Part shown: one piece after another, positions 1 through 9,426 of the stretch | Position numbering within the stretch: position 1 is the first letter of the stretch | Layout: each line of letters opens with the position of its first letter | Assembly: GCA_013335535.1 (NCBI GenBank) | Contig: JAAXVL010000006.1 | Location: 62,001 to 126,000 of the forward strand | Direction of reading: 5' to 3' | DNA from: Azonexaceae bacterium | GTDB taxonomy: Bacteria; Pseudomonadota; Gammaproteobacteria; Burkholderiales; Rhodocyclaceae | Length of the DNA: 64,000 nucleotides | Position numbers and translations under genes: made by a program | Notes under the pieces: model-generated | What the model was told of the DNA's origin: nothing | Database searches by the model: none | What the model saw: the letters and a program-made list of their open reading frames with translations, nothing else

Positions 1-587
1 TAGGCTTTTTCGCCCGGGGCTGCGAAAGGCGTGGCGTGCTTGCGCCAACAACCGTCAGCATCCAGTGAGTCACGCAGCCACGCAGCAGCCATGTTCATTG
101 GAGCCCGGTAGGCATCTCCAAATCGTCTAACACCGGCTGCCAATCCTATCAGTATCTGCCCGGTATTGAAGGTGACAGGAACTCGAGGTGAGGCGTCGAC
201 TTTTCCGCCCATGAACCCACCTTCGGGAAACTGAATCGAAACCAACCAGTCCAGCATACCCCGGGCGCGATCTGCCAGTGCCTGGTCGTTTGTCCGGTCA
301 GCATAGTCAATGAGCGTCGGAATGATGTACCCTGAGGTTTCCGGGTAGGAGCTTGACCAGCCTTTGATCAAGCTATAGTCGCGCGCAGAACCGCCATCAC
401 GGTAGATGGACATGTCCTGCGAGCGCTTCAGCCACTCGATGCCGGCAGCCGCAACGGCAGCAGGCCCGGCATCATGCACAGGCAAACCGCTGCGATCCAG
501 TTGCAATTGACGCTTGGCTTCCTCCGGCAAAAGGCGTTCGTCGATGTAACGCTCTTTGAGGCGTGATGCGATGTCCTTGAGTCCCAT
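1..587 (-). CDS. Partial alpha/alpha-toroid protein of the EPS locus, C-terminus beyond window
   Basis: The reading frame is open from an ATG at 587 to the window edge (about 195 residues), so the C-terminus is missing. A GAGAAC/GGA stretch lies just upstream, and the start follows the glycosyltransferase stop by about 15 bases, so the two are probably cotranscribed. The protein is soluble, with no signal peptide. Repeated helix pairs carry motifs such as SYPETSGYIIPTL and QFPEGGFMGG, which recall the (alpha/alpha)6 toroids of six-hairpin glycosidases, epimerases and prenyltransferase-like proteins. The polysaccharide context suggests a sugar-active protein. No catalytic residue can be assigned from the fragment. 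Confidence 0.6.
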   Translation of the reverse strand, partial: MGLKDIASRLKERYIDERLLPEEAKRQLQLDRSGLPVHDAGPAAVAAAGIEWLKRSQDMSIYRDGGSARDYSLIKGWSSSYPETSGYIIPTLIDYADRTNDQALADRARGMLDWLVSIQFPEGGFMGGKVDASPRVPVTFNTGQILIGLAAGVRRFGDAYRAPMNMAAAWLRDSLDADGCWRKHATPFAAPGEKA

Positions 588-601
588 TCCAGTTCTCGAT
601 A

Positions 602-1873
602 TCAGGGTGTCAGTTGGTTCAAAAGATTGGCAAGCTCTGCGCTTCTGGACTTGCGGGAATTTTTTTCAGCAGCGTCCTTTGCAACACCACTGCTCCGCCC
701 TTCTTTCAGGGCTTTTATCAGGCCAAGCAGGGTATTTGCAATCTGTTCCACACTGGCAATATCCGCAATATCCGGCACGCCAACCTCTCGCAACTTACTG
801 GCGGTGATCCCACTGGGGTCAACCAGCGCGAGAATCGGCTTACCCGCACGATAGTACTCATAGATCTTGGCTGGAATCTGATGGTTACAAACACTCCCCT
901 GAAACAGGAGCAGCCCATCGGCGCGAAGCATCTCGCGCAATGCATCACGATATGCAACTACAGGCTCAAGATGAACAAGGTCATCAATTCCCAGTTCAGC
1001 GATGATTGGCTGGTATAGCCCGTCACTTCCAGTCGCGCGAAGTATGATCTGAACATCCTGAGCCGTAATTTTTCCCTCACGTTTTAGCGCTGCAATCGCA
1101 GCGAAAAACGGCTTGGGATCGCGCTCCTTTGGATAGAGTACACCGCTATGAACAAGGGTGATTTGCCCTGCCGCTCCCAGCGGGGTCCAATCGAGATCAG
1201 CCTCTGCATCAAGAAAGTTTTCCTCGTCGAAGCCATTCTCGATAACAGACCACCGCGAGTCGTCGTACTCAGGATAGCGTTCAGCATACATCTGCCGAGT
1301 TGGTTCAGTAGTGAAAACGGCTTTCGCACAATGCTTGACTACCTGCTCTTCAAGCCTTCGGTTGATGTTCCATGTCAGAGGATCTCGCGGATATCCAGGC
1401 TCAGTCATCGAGTCACGAAAGTCGGCAATCCACGGGAGTCCGCTTCGCTTCTGCAGGCTTAACCCAATGCGGTGCGCAGTGGCAATCGGAAATGTGGACA
1501 TGATGGCTGCGGGCTTGTATCGCTTGATCATGCGCATACCTGTCCATACAGCTCCCGGCCACCAACTGATCCAGCGGTCGGGTTGTGCCATACGGTGGAT
1601 GTATTTCCCGGCAATTGCCAAATGGCGCGACGTATCTAGCCCGAAGGCGCGTTCGACAATCACGTCCTCTGGTATCTCCTTTATCTGATCCGGGCTGGTT
1701 ACCTCGTATGCTGAAGGTGAAATTGTTAGAACTAGCGGATCCCAACCATGTTCTCGAAGGTATGTGCAGAATTTTAACGTTCGCTGAATACCGCTACTTA
1801 CCCGGACTGGCGGGAAATGGTAGGCGACTATCAAGAGACGTTTTCTTTCTGGGATCTGCGTGGCGATATTCAT
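602..1873 (-). CDS. Glycosyltransferase, GT4-like (423 aa)
   Basis: The N-terminus carries a GT-B start, LLIVAYHFPPVRVSSGIQR, typical of group-1/GT4-like enzymes. The C-terminal half has the donor-site region (LVHSGVLYPKERDPKPF, then IPAKIYEYYRAGKPILAL) with the K-x-x-E-Y-x-x-A-G-K-P pattern that binds the sugar nucleotide. Length is normal for the family. It is expected to be a cytoplasmic, membrane-associated enzyme that adds one sugar to the lipid-linked repeat unit; donor and acceptor cannot be read from the sequence. It lies 112 bases downstream of the asparagine-synthetase-like gene in the same minus-strand run. Confidence 0.85.
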   Translation of the reverse strand: MNIATQIPERKRLLIVAYHFPPVRVSSGIQRTLKFCTYLREHGWDPLVLTISPSAYEVTSPDQIKEIPEDVIVERAFGLDTSRHLAIAGKYIHRMAQPDRWISWWPGAVWTGMRMIKRYKPAAIMSTFPIATAHRIGLSLQKRSGLPWIADFRDSMTEPGYPRDPLTWNINRRLEEQVVKHCAKAVFTTEPTRQMYAERYPEYDDSRWSVIENGFDEENFLDAEADLDWTPLGAAGQITLVHSGVLYPKERDPKPFFAAIAALKREGKITAQDVQIILRATGSDGLYQPIIAELGIDDLVHLEPVVAYRDALREMLRADGLLLFQGSVCNHQIPAKIYEYYRAGKPILALVDPSGITASKLREVGVPDIADIASVEQIANTLLGLIKALKEGRSSGVAKDAAEKNSRKSRSAELANLLNQLTP

Positions 1874-1985
1874 TCGGAATTTAGTTGCCGCGTTTCGAAG
1901 ATTGTAAAGTCTATCTAGTCTTGGCTATATTGTCTGTGAAAAATTACGCTATTTAGGAGTTCCGAACCAAGGGCGTGAGACTGAG

Positions 1986-3668
1986 TCAGAGCGCAGATTC
2001 AACCTTGAACCCCGGAGAATTGCCACGCAACCACTGTTCGAGCATCATTGATATCCAGATCATTTCCCCAAAATAGCCCGGGTGTTCAAAGAGACGCTTT
2101 GTCAATAGCGCTTCTACGAAATCAGCGCGCAGAATTCCGCGCTCTACAAGTCCATAGACTGATTCTGAAGCCAGCTTTCGCAAGGCTTCATTTCGGGTTA
2201 CCCAGACCCCGAAGGGTAATCCAAAGCCCTGTTTTTTCTTGATAATTATTTCATCAGGCAGGAAACCGCGCAGCGCTTCCTTAAAGAACCATCGGAGCTT
2301 CAAGCCCTTGAGTTTATAGTCGACCGGCAGGCGCAACGAAAACGCAAGAAGGTCGTCATCAAGCATCGGAAAACCAACGTCCAGTCCAGCTAAGCGGGTT
2401 GTGCCACAGACTTTTGGCAGATCACTTTCCGCCAAGGTATATCGCCAGTCGAATGCCAGTTCGCGATTGGTGTTGTTACTTGTTTGCGCACTCGCCCACA
2501 CCTTGTGCTGGTGTTGCAATGGTGAAGAAATATCAACCTGTGCCAGAAACCCCTTGGTCAGCGCATGCTCAATGCCTAGTCGGGTAATCAGGTTGTACAT
2601 CTGCAATCGGCCAGGCATTGGGACGCGTGCTTGTTCAACGTAGCTCGATGCCTTACGGACCAATGGCAGGCCACCCGCGAGGCTGGAACCCAAAAGAGGT
2701 TCCATGACGCCTTTGCGAATAGACCCGGGAATGTATTGATACCAATCGAAGATGCGTTGCTTGGCGTAACGAGAGTTGCCACCAAAGAGTTCGTCGCCTC
2801 CATCGCCAGCCAGAATGCGCGTCACACCATCTTCCTTGGCCATTCTAGCGCAATAATAAGCCGGCAATGCGGACGAGTTGCCGAAGGGCTGATCGTAACT
2901 TGCGGCAACCATGGGAATGCTGCGCACCAGATCATCCGGGGTGATGTAATACTCGTGGTGCTCCGTGTTAAAACGGCTTGAGGCAATGCGGGCGAACTCC
3001 ATTTCATCGTAGCCTTCAGCTTCAAAACCGATGGAATAAGTTGCTGCCGGCGTGCCATGTGCCAAGCCAATCATGCCGGCGACGGTGGAACTATCAGTGC
3101 CTCCACTCAGAAAGCAGCCAGCTTTACCACCGTCCAGTTGGCGCGCTGTAGCTTGTTGCAGAAGCGCTCGGAACTCGTGACCTAGCTGACCGAAGAGCGT
3201 AGGGGCATCTTCATGAAATGCCGGTATCCAGTAGGGTGCTACGGTCAACTGGTTGTTTTCGTATAAAACGTAGTGCGCTGGCGGGACCCGATGGATGCCT
3301 TTGTAGATAGTTCTGGGCGATGGAATAGCATGGGAATACAGGTAGTCGAAGATGCCTTGCGGATCGATTTCAGTGCTCGAATCCGCAAGATCGTCGGCAC
3401 GTTCAGCAAACCGAAGTTGATCCCCTTCTTGTCGATAGCAAAGGCTGCGAATGGCAAAACGGTCCACCGCCAGAAAGACCCTGTTGCTTGATTCGCGCAG
3501 CGCAACTGAGAAATCCCCGGAAACATGTTCTGGCGCTTTGGTTCCCAAACGCTGGAAGGCTGTTCGCCACGCAGCCTCCACCCCCCCCTCTCCCTTTGCT
3601 ACTTGAGACAACGAGGCATCATTGAATCGTGGCTTTCCGAGTACGAGAATGTCTTTATTGCGAGTCAT
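1986..3668 (-). CDS. Asparagine-synthetase-like amidotransferase without the glutaminase cysteine
   Basis: The C-terminal two thirds are a clear asparagine synthetase domain: PP-loop SGGTDSS at about residues 188-194, GDGGDELFGG, then KKKQGFGLPFG. The N-terminal glutamine-hydrolase half is shortened. It keeps the region around SGDFSVALRE and FLAVDRFAIR but lacks the Met-Cys-Gly start whose Cys is the nucleophile in AsnB. The enzyme may therefore use free ammonia, or catalyse another ATP-dependent amide ligation as beta-lactam synthetases do. ATG at 3668 overlaps the end of the upstream giant gene by 14 bases; a TTG at 3680 is an alternative. A run of eight G (coding strand) falls at residues 27-30. 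Confidence 0.8.
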   Translation of the reverse strand: MTRNKDILVLGKPRFNDASLSQVAKGEGGVEAAWRTAFQRLGTKAPEHVSGDFSVALRESSNRVFLAVDRFAIRSLCYRQEGDQLRFAERADDLADSSTEIDPQGIFDYLYSHAIPSPRTIYKGIHRVPPAHYVLYENNQLTVAPYWIPAFHEDAPTLFGQLGHEFRALLQQATARQLDGGKAGCFLSGGTDSSTVAGMIGLAHGTPAATYSIGFEAEGYDEMEFARIASSRFNTEHHEYYITPDDLVRSIPMVAASYDQPFGNSSALPAYYCARMAKEDGVTRILAGDGGDELFGGNSRYAKQRIFDWYQYIPGSIRKGVMEPLLGSSLAGGLPLVRKASSYVEQARVPMPGRLQMYNLITRLGIEHALTKGFLAQVDISSPLQHQHKVWASAQTSNNTNRELAFDWRYTLAESDLPKVCGTTRLAGLDVGFPMLDDDLLAFSLRLPVDYKLKGLKLRWFFKEALRGFLPDEIIIKKKQGFGLPFGVWVTRNEALRKLASESVYGLVERGILRADFVEALLTKRLFEHPGYFGEMIWISMMLEQWLRGNSPGFKVESAL

Positions 3669-6600
3669 AAGTGGAACCAATTTGATCCGAAGAAACAGGG
3701 GCTTTGGAGTAGTAATCGATCATCAAGCCGAAAACCGCATCGATAGTGCTTCCGATTCGATCCGCAGCCTCCAAGAGAAACTCATACTGCCTGAAGTGCA
3801 TATTGACGCTGCAGTTCTCCCCAGCGCCATCGTCGAGGTCCTGATCGACGCCAGTCAAGACTTGGGCTTGAGTCCAAAATTCGCCGGAATCCACCATATA
3901 AGCCGCCAATAGATGACGCGCGGCAGCAGATACACTAAGCCCCTGCATATGTGAAACTCGTTTAAGCGTTTCAAGCTGTCTGCTATGGAAGCGAACCTTT
4001 ACCTCGGTCCAGTCGCCGCCGGACGAGTACCGAGGTGAAGCCTCTTTGCCGTCCGACTTGGATACAAAACCCTTTTCGGCTAACTTCACCTGATGGGCGC
4101 GGTCAGGCTGCCAAACCTGATACCCACGCGCCCAACGGATAACCGGTAATTCGAGCAGCCAATAAGATACCGCCGCTACTACCACGGATGCGGACAGACT
4201 CAGTACCGCAAACAACCACCAGAAATCGGTCATCGCGAGACCAGCATGATCGAATAAGCGTACTACAAACGTTTGAATCGGAAAATGAAAGATATAGAAA
4301 CCATAGGAGATCACCCCCAGCCAACGCAACGGTCTCGATTCCAGGAGCGCTTTTGCATGCTTCGCGCGCGGCATCACTAAGATCATGGCTGCGAACAGGA
4401 GCGGCACAAACGGCCAGTTATAGTGGCCATACGGAGCCTGCAGGACATCGTCCAGATCCGAACTCAGAATCAAAAAGACAGCGGTAGCACTGGACCAAAA
4501 TACCAGATCCGCAAGCAACCCTGGCGTCTGATTGGCGAGCACCTTATCGCCACGCCCCCTAGTCACGAAAACTAGGGCGGTGGCGACGCCAATCAAAAAG
4601 AAGCTCAAGTGCGCCAAGAGCGAATAGGTCAGGACAAAACTATCTGGACCGGAGATATAGAGCGAGAACGGCCAGATCAAGGTCATCTGTATCGGCCACT
4701 GGTTTCGCTCCAGCAAATAGGACATTACGCCATAGTTCGAGCAATATGTACCAACCACCAGCACTGTGAGCAAGACAAATGAAACCCGAGCAGAAAGTCC
4801 ATTAAGTGCAAACATCAGAAGCGGTAGCAATAGGTAGAACTGCATTTCCACCGCCAGCGACCAGAAAGGCGCATTCAGGCTGAGTATGTTCCGGTCGTTG
4901 ATGTTGTAGAGAAAGACAACATGCGAAAGAATATTATCGATTTCAAATATGCTCCCAGTTCCCTCTTTGATGACCAAAAGGCCAAACAGGCAGAGATAGT
5001 ATGCTGGAAGAATGCGCGCCAGACGACGGAAAAAATAGGATTTGACATCAACCTTTGAGCCTGCTGCATGCTCCTGACGCCAGAATGGCAAGGACAACAA
5101 AAATCCGCTGAGCACGAAAAAGAGTGCAACGCCCGTGTTGCCATTCGCCAGCCAGCGCCCCAGATCGAATGGCCCGATGCTGGTATCCAGCCCCGCTATC
5201 TGATTAAAGTGCACGCCAAAAACGCTCAAGGCTGCGATGGCACGAAGACCATCCAATCCACCGAGATGAACAATTTCGGCTTGGGTCGTAGCTTTTGTCT
5301 CAGCCAGCTTAGGCGGCGCCTGAGCTGGCTTGGGAGCTTGCACGCAGAGATATCCCCTCCCCTCCAGAAAACGGGCATCGTTGCTCATCCGATCCGTTTT
5401 CAAAGCAACGCTTAGTGCTACAACTAGTCCCAAGACAACATAAAGAAAAACCAGATCATGCCGCGACATAAAAATGCTTATGGCTATGAATGCAATAATT
5501 GAAGCTTGAAGCGCAATCGCAGTTCCTTGAAACGCCAATATTCTCGATTGCCTGGAAATCTGCCCAAGCGTTCGAAAGCCCATGTAAATCAGCGTTAAAA
5601 AAAGAGCGAGGGCAAAGAAACCAGCCTCGGCTGCAACCGAAATGAAACTATTGTGGGCTGGGAGTTTACTTTTTCCAATCTGGTAGATACCTATCAGATT
5701 TGCATAATTTCCGGGGCCGACTCCTAAGATAGGATGATCAAACGCCATCTCGATCCCACCTGACCAGAGCTCATACCGTTCGTTAATCGTTGCCCTATCC
5801 AGCGCCACAGTCGCATGCGTTGCTTCGGGATTCCATAGAACACTGAACCGCGCCTGGTATTCCTTCAAAGGGAGTAGAGCGTAAGACAAAGAAAGGATCA
5901 GCAGGATAACGGCTGGCAGCAAGAACCTCTTCAAAGTTAAACCTGACACAAAACTCAGGCCTGACAAACGACCAATAAACGTTCCACTGTTCTTCTTGGA
6001 TATTTCCATTTTTTGCCGCTTGAACTCACTCCATAAAAGAAAAACAAAACCAAGTGTCAGTGAAATTGCAGAGGCCCGATTCTGGGCGAATCCAATTATT
6101 CCGAGCATGGCTACAGCAGATGCAAAAAACAAAATCCGAACCAAAATTCGCTGAACATACCAGGCTCCGACCAATGCTATAGGCATCAGCAAAGTCGAGA
6201 ATGACGATATATCGTTATCCAGATAAATGCCTTCTGAACCTTGTAGAAACCAACGAAAGCTGGGCAAAGTGCAAAGAATAAGGCCCCAGATAACTAGCGA
6301 CTTGTTACGTACCGGCAAACTGGATGCCATCAAAAAGAGAACAAGTGCATGCAGGAAAAGTAGTGGTGTGTGTCGAGGAAAGATATCTATATCTCGGAAC
6401 GTGTTGCTGGAAGCTGCAACGGCCCACGATAATGCCAATACAAACAGGAAAGCAAAAAAAACTAGGCTTACAGGATGTTTCCATTGAAGAATGCAACTAC
6501 GCCAAGTGCTCCCCACAATCCATCCGATTAACCCAATCAAGCAAATCCAATTCAAGACACCGGCCTTAAGTATAAATATGGACTCGTTGGAGTATCTCGG

Positions 6601-8283
6601 AAACGCGTAAGATATAACAAGATAGGAAATAATGGCGAACTCAGGACATCTACTTGAAAATGCTGATGCGATGATACCTACTATCGGAATAACAAAATAT
6701 AATGCAGGCATGCCCAACAAATTCTCTCGGCCAATTAATACAACCAAACCAAGTGCAGCAAAGGCAAGAGGCAGAAAATCAAGTACGAAGTGTTTATTGG
6801 TGAAAGGGGAAAAATACCTCATCTGACTGAAATGCAGAGAAGTTATTTTTCCTGATAATATCCCGAATAAAAAACAAACTCTGCCAAGACTAAAATAATT
6901 ATCTTTCCGTTCTGAAAACGTATATTTGACAAATTCTTTTCTAACTTGGTATGCAGACAACACCCACGCACCTGCGAGCATGCCTGTCAGAGCGCCTACT
7001 GTTTCAAGGAGCACATCCGTCAAGTCCGCGAACTTGCCTGGAATGAAAAGCTGTCCCGTTTCGACTGCGATGGCAACAGAAACCAGTGCAAAAATCCCAG
7101 TTGTTTTTGATCCAGTTATTCGGTCATTTTTTCTAAATGCTGCCATCCCCAAGCACCAGATCGTCCCTCCGGGGACGAAAAAAGCAATTTTTCGCAACAT
7201 TTCGTTAATTGCATTTAATTCACTGCCCTCAAAGAGCATGAGAAATGGGATACGTGTAAATGCCATCCATGCACTCTCAAGACTCACATTCTTCGTTTGA
7301 AAATCGAAGGGGTACCAGAACACACAAAAGACACCTAACGCCCAGAGCATCCAGATCGAAAACCAGTGAACCGTACCTAAACTTGAAAAAAATATGACAA
7401 TTTTGGCGCCCCTGTATGCTAATAATGCACCAATACCAGCTCCAAACCCCGCCAAAAACACATCGGTAACATCCGTCACTCTTGAATAAACAAGTAGTTG
7501 GGCGACTTCTATTATCGCTGCCGCAAGCCAGGCGACACCCGCAACCCGAATGAGCGATGACCGGCGGTCAAGCGCCAATAACAAACCAACCGGCACCCAA
7601 ACCAACAGATCGGTAATCGTTTCATAAATGTTGTCGAACAAGCCCCCCTTCAGCCCGCCGAACGGCAAAAGCACCACCCTGCCTTCGCTCCACTTGTGGT
7701 AGATCTCAACGAGGCTAATAGTCAGATCAAGAGGCATCACGCTGAATACGAAAAATATCAAGAGATAGACGTGAAGCAGTTGAATCAGGCGTGTCTGACC
7801 TCTTTCGTTTTGCCAGAGCTGGCTTAGCCAGCGTTCGACATAGCCACCCAATCTTTGCTGAGCAACGACCCCGACAAACGCCCCCATACTTAATGCCAGT
7901 ATGTCTTTTTGAGATACCGTTCTTGGCGGAAAATAGAGTTGGCTAAATTCAAGGAAAAATGCAATTGCTACGCTAATGCCAATGATCAATAACCGATAAA
8001 TCAGCCTTGACAAGCCCTGCCGAGCCGGCAGGAATCTCTGCGCCCAAAGGAACGCCAGAGGTATAAGTAGAATAAAATTTATTGCCCAGTCTGTGGCAGA
8101 ATCAATTGTTTGTTCTGAGAACGGGAGCGCTGCGAAAGTTTTTAGCGCCTCGGCAAAGGGTAGTGACACAAAATGAAATGGTACCCAACTACCGTAGAAA
8201 ACGAAGAACAGATAGAGCGTTGCAAGGACACTCAGCAAGCGAGTTGTTGCAGCACGATCAGTCTGGTCATCACCACGGTTCAT
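3655..8283 (-). CDS. 1542-aa membrane fusion: three VanZ-like units, O-antigen ligase/polymerase, acyltransferase-3, RHH-like tail
   Basis: Four parts can be read. (1) Three VanZ-like units at about 25-140, 175-290 and 315-440, each with a WxPF/MPLD/WYPF start, a D/R-x-x-x-F/W-x-P-G/L helix, then E-x-x-Q-L and D-x-x-D/A before a glycine-rich helix. (2) A Wzy/O-antigen-ligase-like region at about 500-960 with ERYELWSGGIEMAFDHPILG and LPAHNSF. (3) An acyltransferase-3 domain at about 1007-1385 starting GGLDGLRAIAALS, with the family R-x10-H motif at R1014/H1025. (4) A soluble tail of about 150 residues with two ribbon-helix-helix-like segments. It probably polymerises or ligates a polysaccharide and O-acylates it. 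The frame is open throughout, so this is one gene rather than an artefact of two. Confidence 0.85.
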   Translation of the reverse strand: MNRGDDQTDRAATTRLLSVLATLYLFFVFYGSWVPFHFVSLPFAEALKTFAALPFSEQTIDSATDWAINFILLIPLAFLWAQRFLPARQGLSRLIYRLLIIGISVAIAFFLEFSQLYFPPRTVSQKDILALSMGAFVGVVAQQRLGGYVERWLSQLWQNERGQTRLIQLLHVYLLIFFVFSVMPLDLTISLVEIYHKWSEGRVVLLPFGGLKGGLFDNIYETITDLLVWVPVGLLLALDRRSSLIRVAGVAWLAAAIIEVAQLLVYSRVTDVTDVFLAGFGAGIGALLAYRGAKIVIFFSSLGTVHWFSIWMLWALGVFCVFWYPFDFQTKNVSLESAWMAFTRIPFLMLFEGSELNAINEMLRKIAFFVPGGTIWCLGMAAFRKNDRITGSKTTGIFALVSVAIAVETGQLFIPGKFADLTDVLLETVGALTGMLAGAWVLSAYQVRKEFVKYTFSERKDNYFSLGRVCFLFGILSGKITSLHFSQMRYFSPFTNKHFVLDFLPLAFAALGLVVLIGRENLLGMPALYFVIPIVGIIASAFSSRCPEFAIISYLVISYAFPRYSNESIFILKAGVLNWICLIGLIGWIVGSTWRSCILQWKHPVSLVFFAFLFVLALSWAVAASSNTFRDIDIFPRHTPLLFLHALVLFLMASSLPVRNKSLVIWGLILCTLPSFRWFLQGSEGIYLDNDISSFSTLLMPIALVGAWYVQRILVRILFFASAVAMLGIIGFAQNRASAISLTLGFVFLLWSEFKRQKMEISKKNSGTFIGRLSGLSFVSGLTLKRFLLPAVILLILSLSYALLPLKEYQARFSVLWNPEATHATVALDRATINERYELWSGGIEMAFDHPILGVGPGNYANLIGIYQIGKSKLPAHNSFISVAAEAGFFALALFLTLIYMGFRTLGQISRQSRILAFQGTAIALQASIIAFIAISIFMSRHDLVFLYVVLGLVVALSVALKTDRMSNDARFLEGRGYLCVQAPKPAQAPPKLAETKATTQAEIVHLGGLDGLRAIAALSVFGVHFNQIAGLDTSIGPFDLGRWLANGNTGVALFFVLSGFLLSLPFWRQEHAAGSKVDVKSYFFRRLARILPAYYLCLFGLLVIKEGTGSIFEIDNILSHVVFLYNINDRNILSLNAPFWSLAVEMQFYLLLPLLMFALNGLSARVSFVLLTVLVVGTYCSNYGVMSYLLERNQWPIQMTLIWPFSLYISGPDSFVLTYSLLAHLSFFLIGVATALVFVTRGRGDKVLANQTPGLLADLVFWSSATAVFLILSSDLDDVLQAPYGHYNWPFVPLLFAAMILVMPRAKHAKALLESRPLRWLGVISYGFYIFHFPIQTFVVRLFDHAGLAMTDFWWLFAVLSLSASVVVAAVSYWLLELPVIRWARGYQVWQPDRAHQVKLAEKGFVSKSDGKEASPRYSSGGDWTEVKVRFHSRQLETLKRVSHMQGLSVSAAARHLLAAYMVDSGEFWTQAQVLTGVDQDLDDGAGENCSVNMHFRQYEFLLEAADRIGSTIDAVFGLMIDYYSKAPVSSDQIGSTYDSQ

Positions 8284-8318
8284 TTACTACCTTATTGGAA
8301 CGGGCGTTGCGAATATAA

Positions 8319-8564
8319 TTAAAGCCGGTTATTTAAACAATTTACCAGCGTCCCTACTGTTTCAAATATCGCGCGGTCAAGCTGATCTTCCGAAAGCTCG
8401 AAGCCAAACTGTTCCTCAAGAGCCGTAACCACAATTACGAAGGCCATTGAGTCAAGTTTCGGGAAGCTATCCCTCAGCTTTGTTTTTGCGGTGAAAGCCA
8501 ACGCCTTTTCCTTTAGATTTAATTCCCGGTCATGTATGGCTAATACATTGTTCAGCAACGACAT
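8319..8564 (-). CDS. Acyl carrier protein (81 aa), first of three in the locus
   Basis: This is a small acidic protein with the phosphopantetheine attachment motif KLDSMAF (Ser about 39) followed by the amphipathic helix VIVVTALEEQFGFEL, as in ACPs. It closely resembles the ACP at 14676-14942 (LDSMA, AIFxT, GTL/GSL), so the two look like paralogues. It lies between the GNAT-like gene, whose stop is 10 bases upstream, and the giant membrane acyltransferase. A role in carrying the acyl group for one of those enzymes is an inference from position. No ketosynthase or malonyl transferase is nearby. Confidence 0.88.
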   Translation of the reverse strand: MSLLNNVLAIHDRELNLKEKALAFTAKTKLRDSFPKLDSMAFVIVVTALEEQFGFELSEDQLDRAIFETVGTLVNCLNNRL

Positions 8565-8573
8565 GCCAAAACC

Positions 8574-9422
8574 CTATAAATCGAGCGCAACGGTTTCCGA
8601 ATAGAGATAATCGATGTCCGAAGGCGCCAGTGACGAGCCAAGAAACTGCTTTGCGTTAAAGCCCGTTCGAATGACCGCTAGCCTGGGGACCTTAGCCAAG
8701 AACCTTCGCTCGATGTGAGTGCTCATCATCCCATGCCAGAAAAAATGGCTGCTCAAGCGAGTCAGATAGCGATTGAATACAGCACCATTACTAATGTAAA
8801 TGACATTTGCGCAGGGCAGCCTTTTAAATTTGCCTCGCTTGTAAATGATGTGGCACCAGTCATCCACTTGGCCGACGACGACATGCCGCAACCAAGGAAA
8901 TTTGGCGTGGTCTTTCCAGATGGTGAGCATTTCGCCGTTCAGGCTGCGCTCAATGTCGCTGGGTTTTGTCAGCACGCGCCCGGAAAAAGAAAACAACGGC
9001 AGGTTCGGTATCACGGCAACTGCTTCATCCAGAGATTTGAATTTGAAGAACTGAAGCGTCCCGGCAACAACTTTGGTCGGTGAAAAATCGGTAAAATTGT
9101 AGCCCGGCTGGGCGACGACATTCATCGCCAACTGCATGCTGTATTTGCGGTGGCTATCGAGAACACACCAACTGGTGATGTTACAAAAACGGGCTGGCTG
9201 TCCGCGAATGATGCGATCGGCGTAATAGGCGCCGATTCCGCCAACCACTTTCCCTTCGTCGCGCATAAGAAAGCCGTAGTTAGGACGGCTTACACACCAG
9301 TTTGCCAGCAGGCCGGAAATCCAGTCCCGCGCCGTCCGGCTAACCGGCATGTTGGTTTCAAGAAACGCGGCGAACTCGGGTAGCGTCTGTTCGGTGATGG
9401 GTTCAATAACGGGTTTGGCCAT
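8574..9422 (-). CDS. GNAT-like acyltransferase (282 aa)
   Basis: The N-terminal 120 residues look like a GNAT fold: a PITEQTLPEFAAFLE start, GFLMRDEGKVVGGIGAYY as the central strands, then CVLDSHRKYSMQLAMNVV in place of the usual acyl-CoA pyrophosphate loop. The rest is not recognised and may form a second, degenerate GNAT half. There is no signal peptide or membrane helix. It sits 4 bases downstream of exosortase-A hydrolase 1 and 10 bases upstream of an ACP gene, so an acyl-ACP-dependent transfer is plausible but not shown. Confidence 0.6.
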   Translation of the reverse strand: MAKPVIEPITEQTLPEFAAFLETNMPVSRTARDWISGLLANWCVSRPNYGFLMRDEGKVVGGIGAYYADRIIRGQPARFCNITSWCVLDSHRKYSMQLAMNVVAQPGYNFTDFSPTKVVAGTLQFFKFKSLDEAVAVIPNLPLFSFSGRVLTKPSDIERSLNGEMLTIWKDHAKFPWLRHVVVGQVDDWCHIIYKRGKFKRLPCANVIYISNGAVFNRYLTRLSSHFFWHGMMSTHIERRFLAKVPRLAVIRTGFNAKQFLGSSLAPSDIDYLYSETVALDL

Positions 9423-9426
9423 GACT

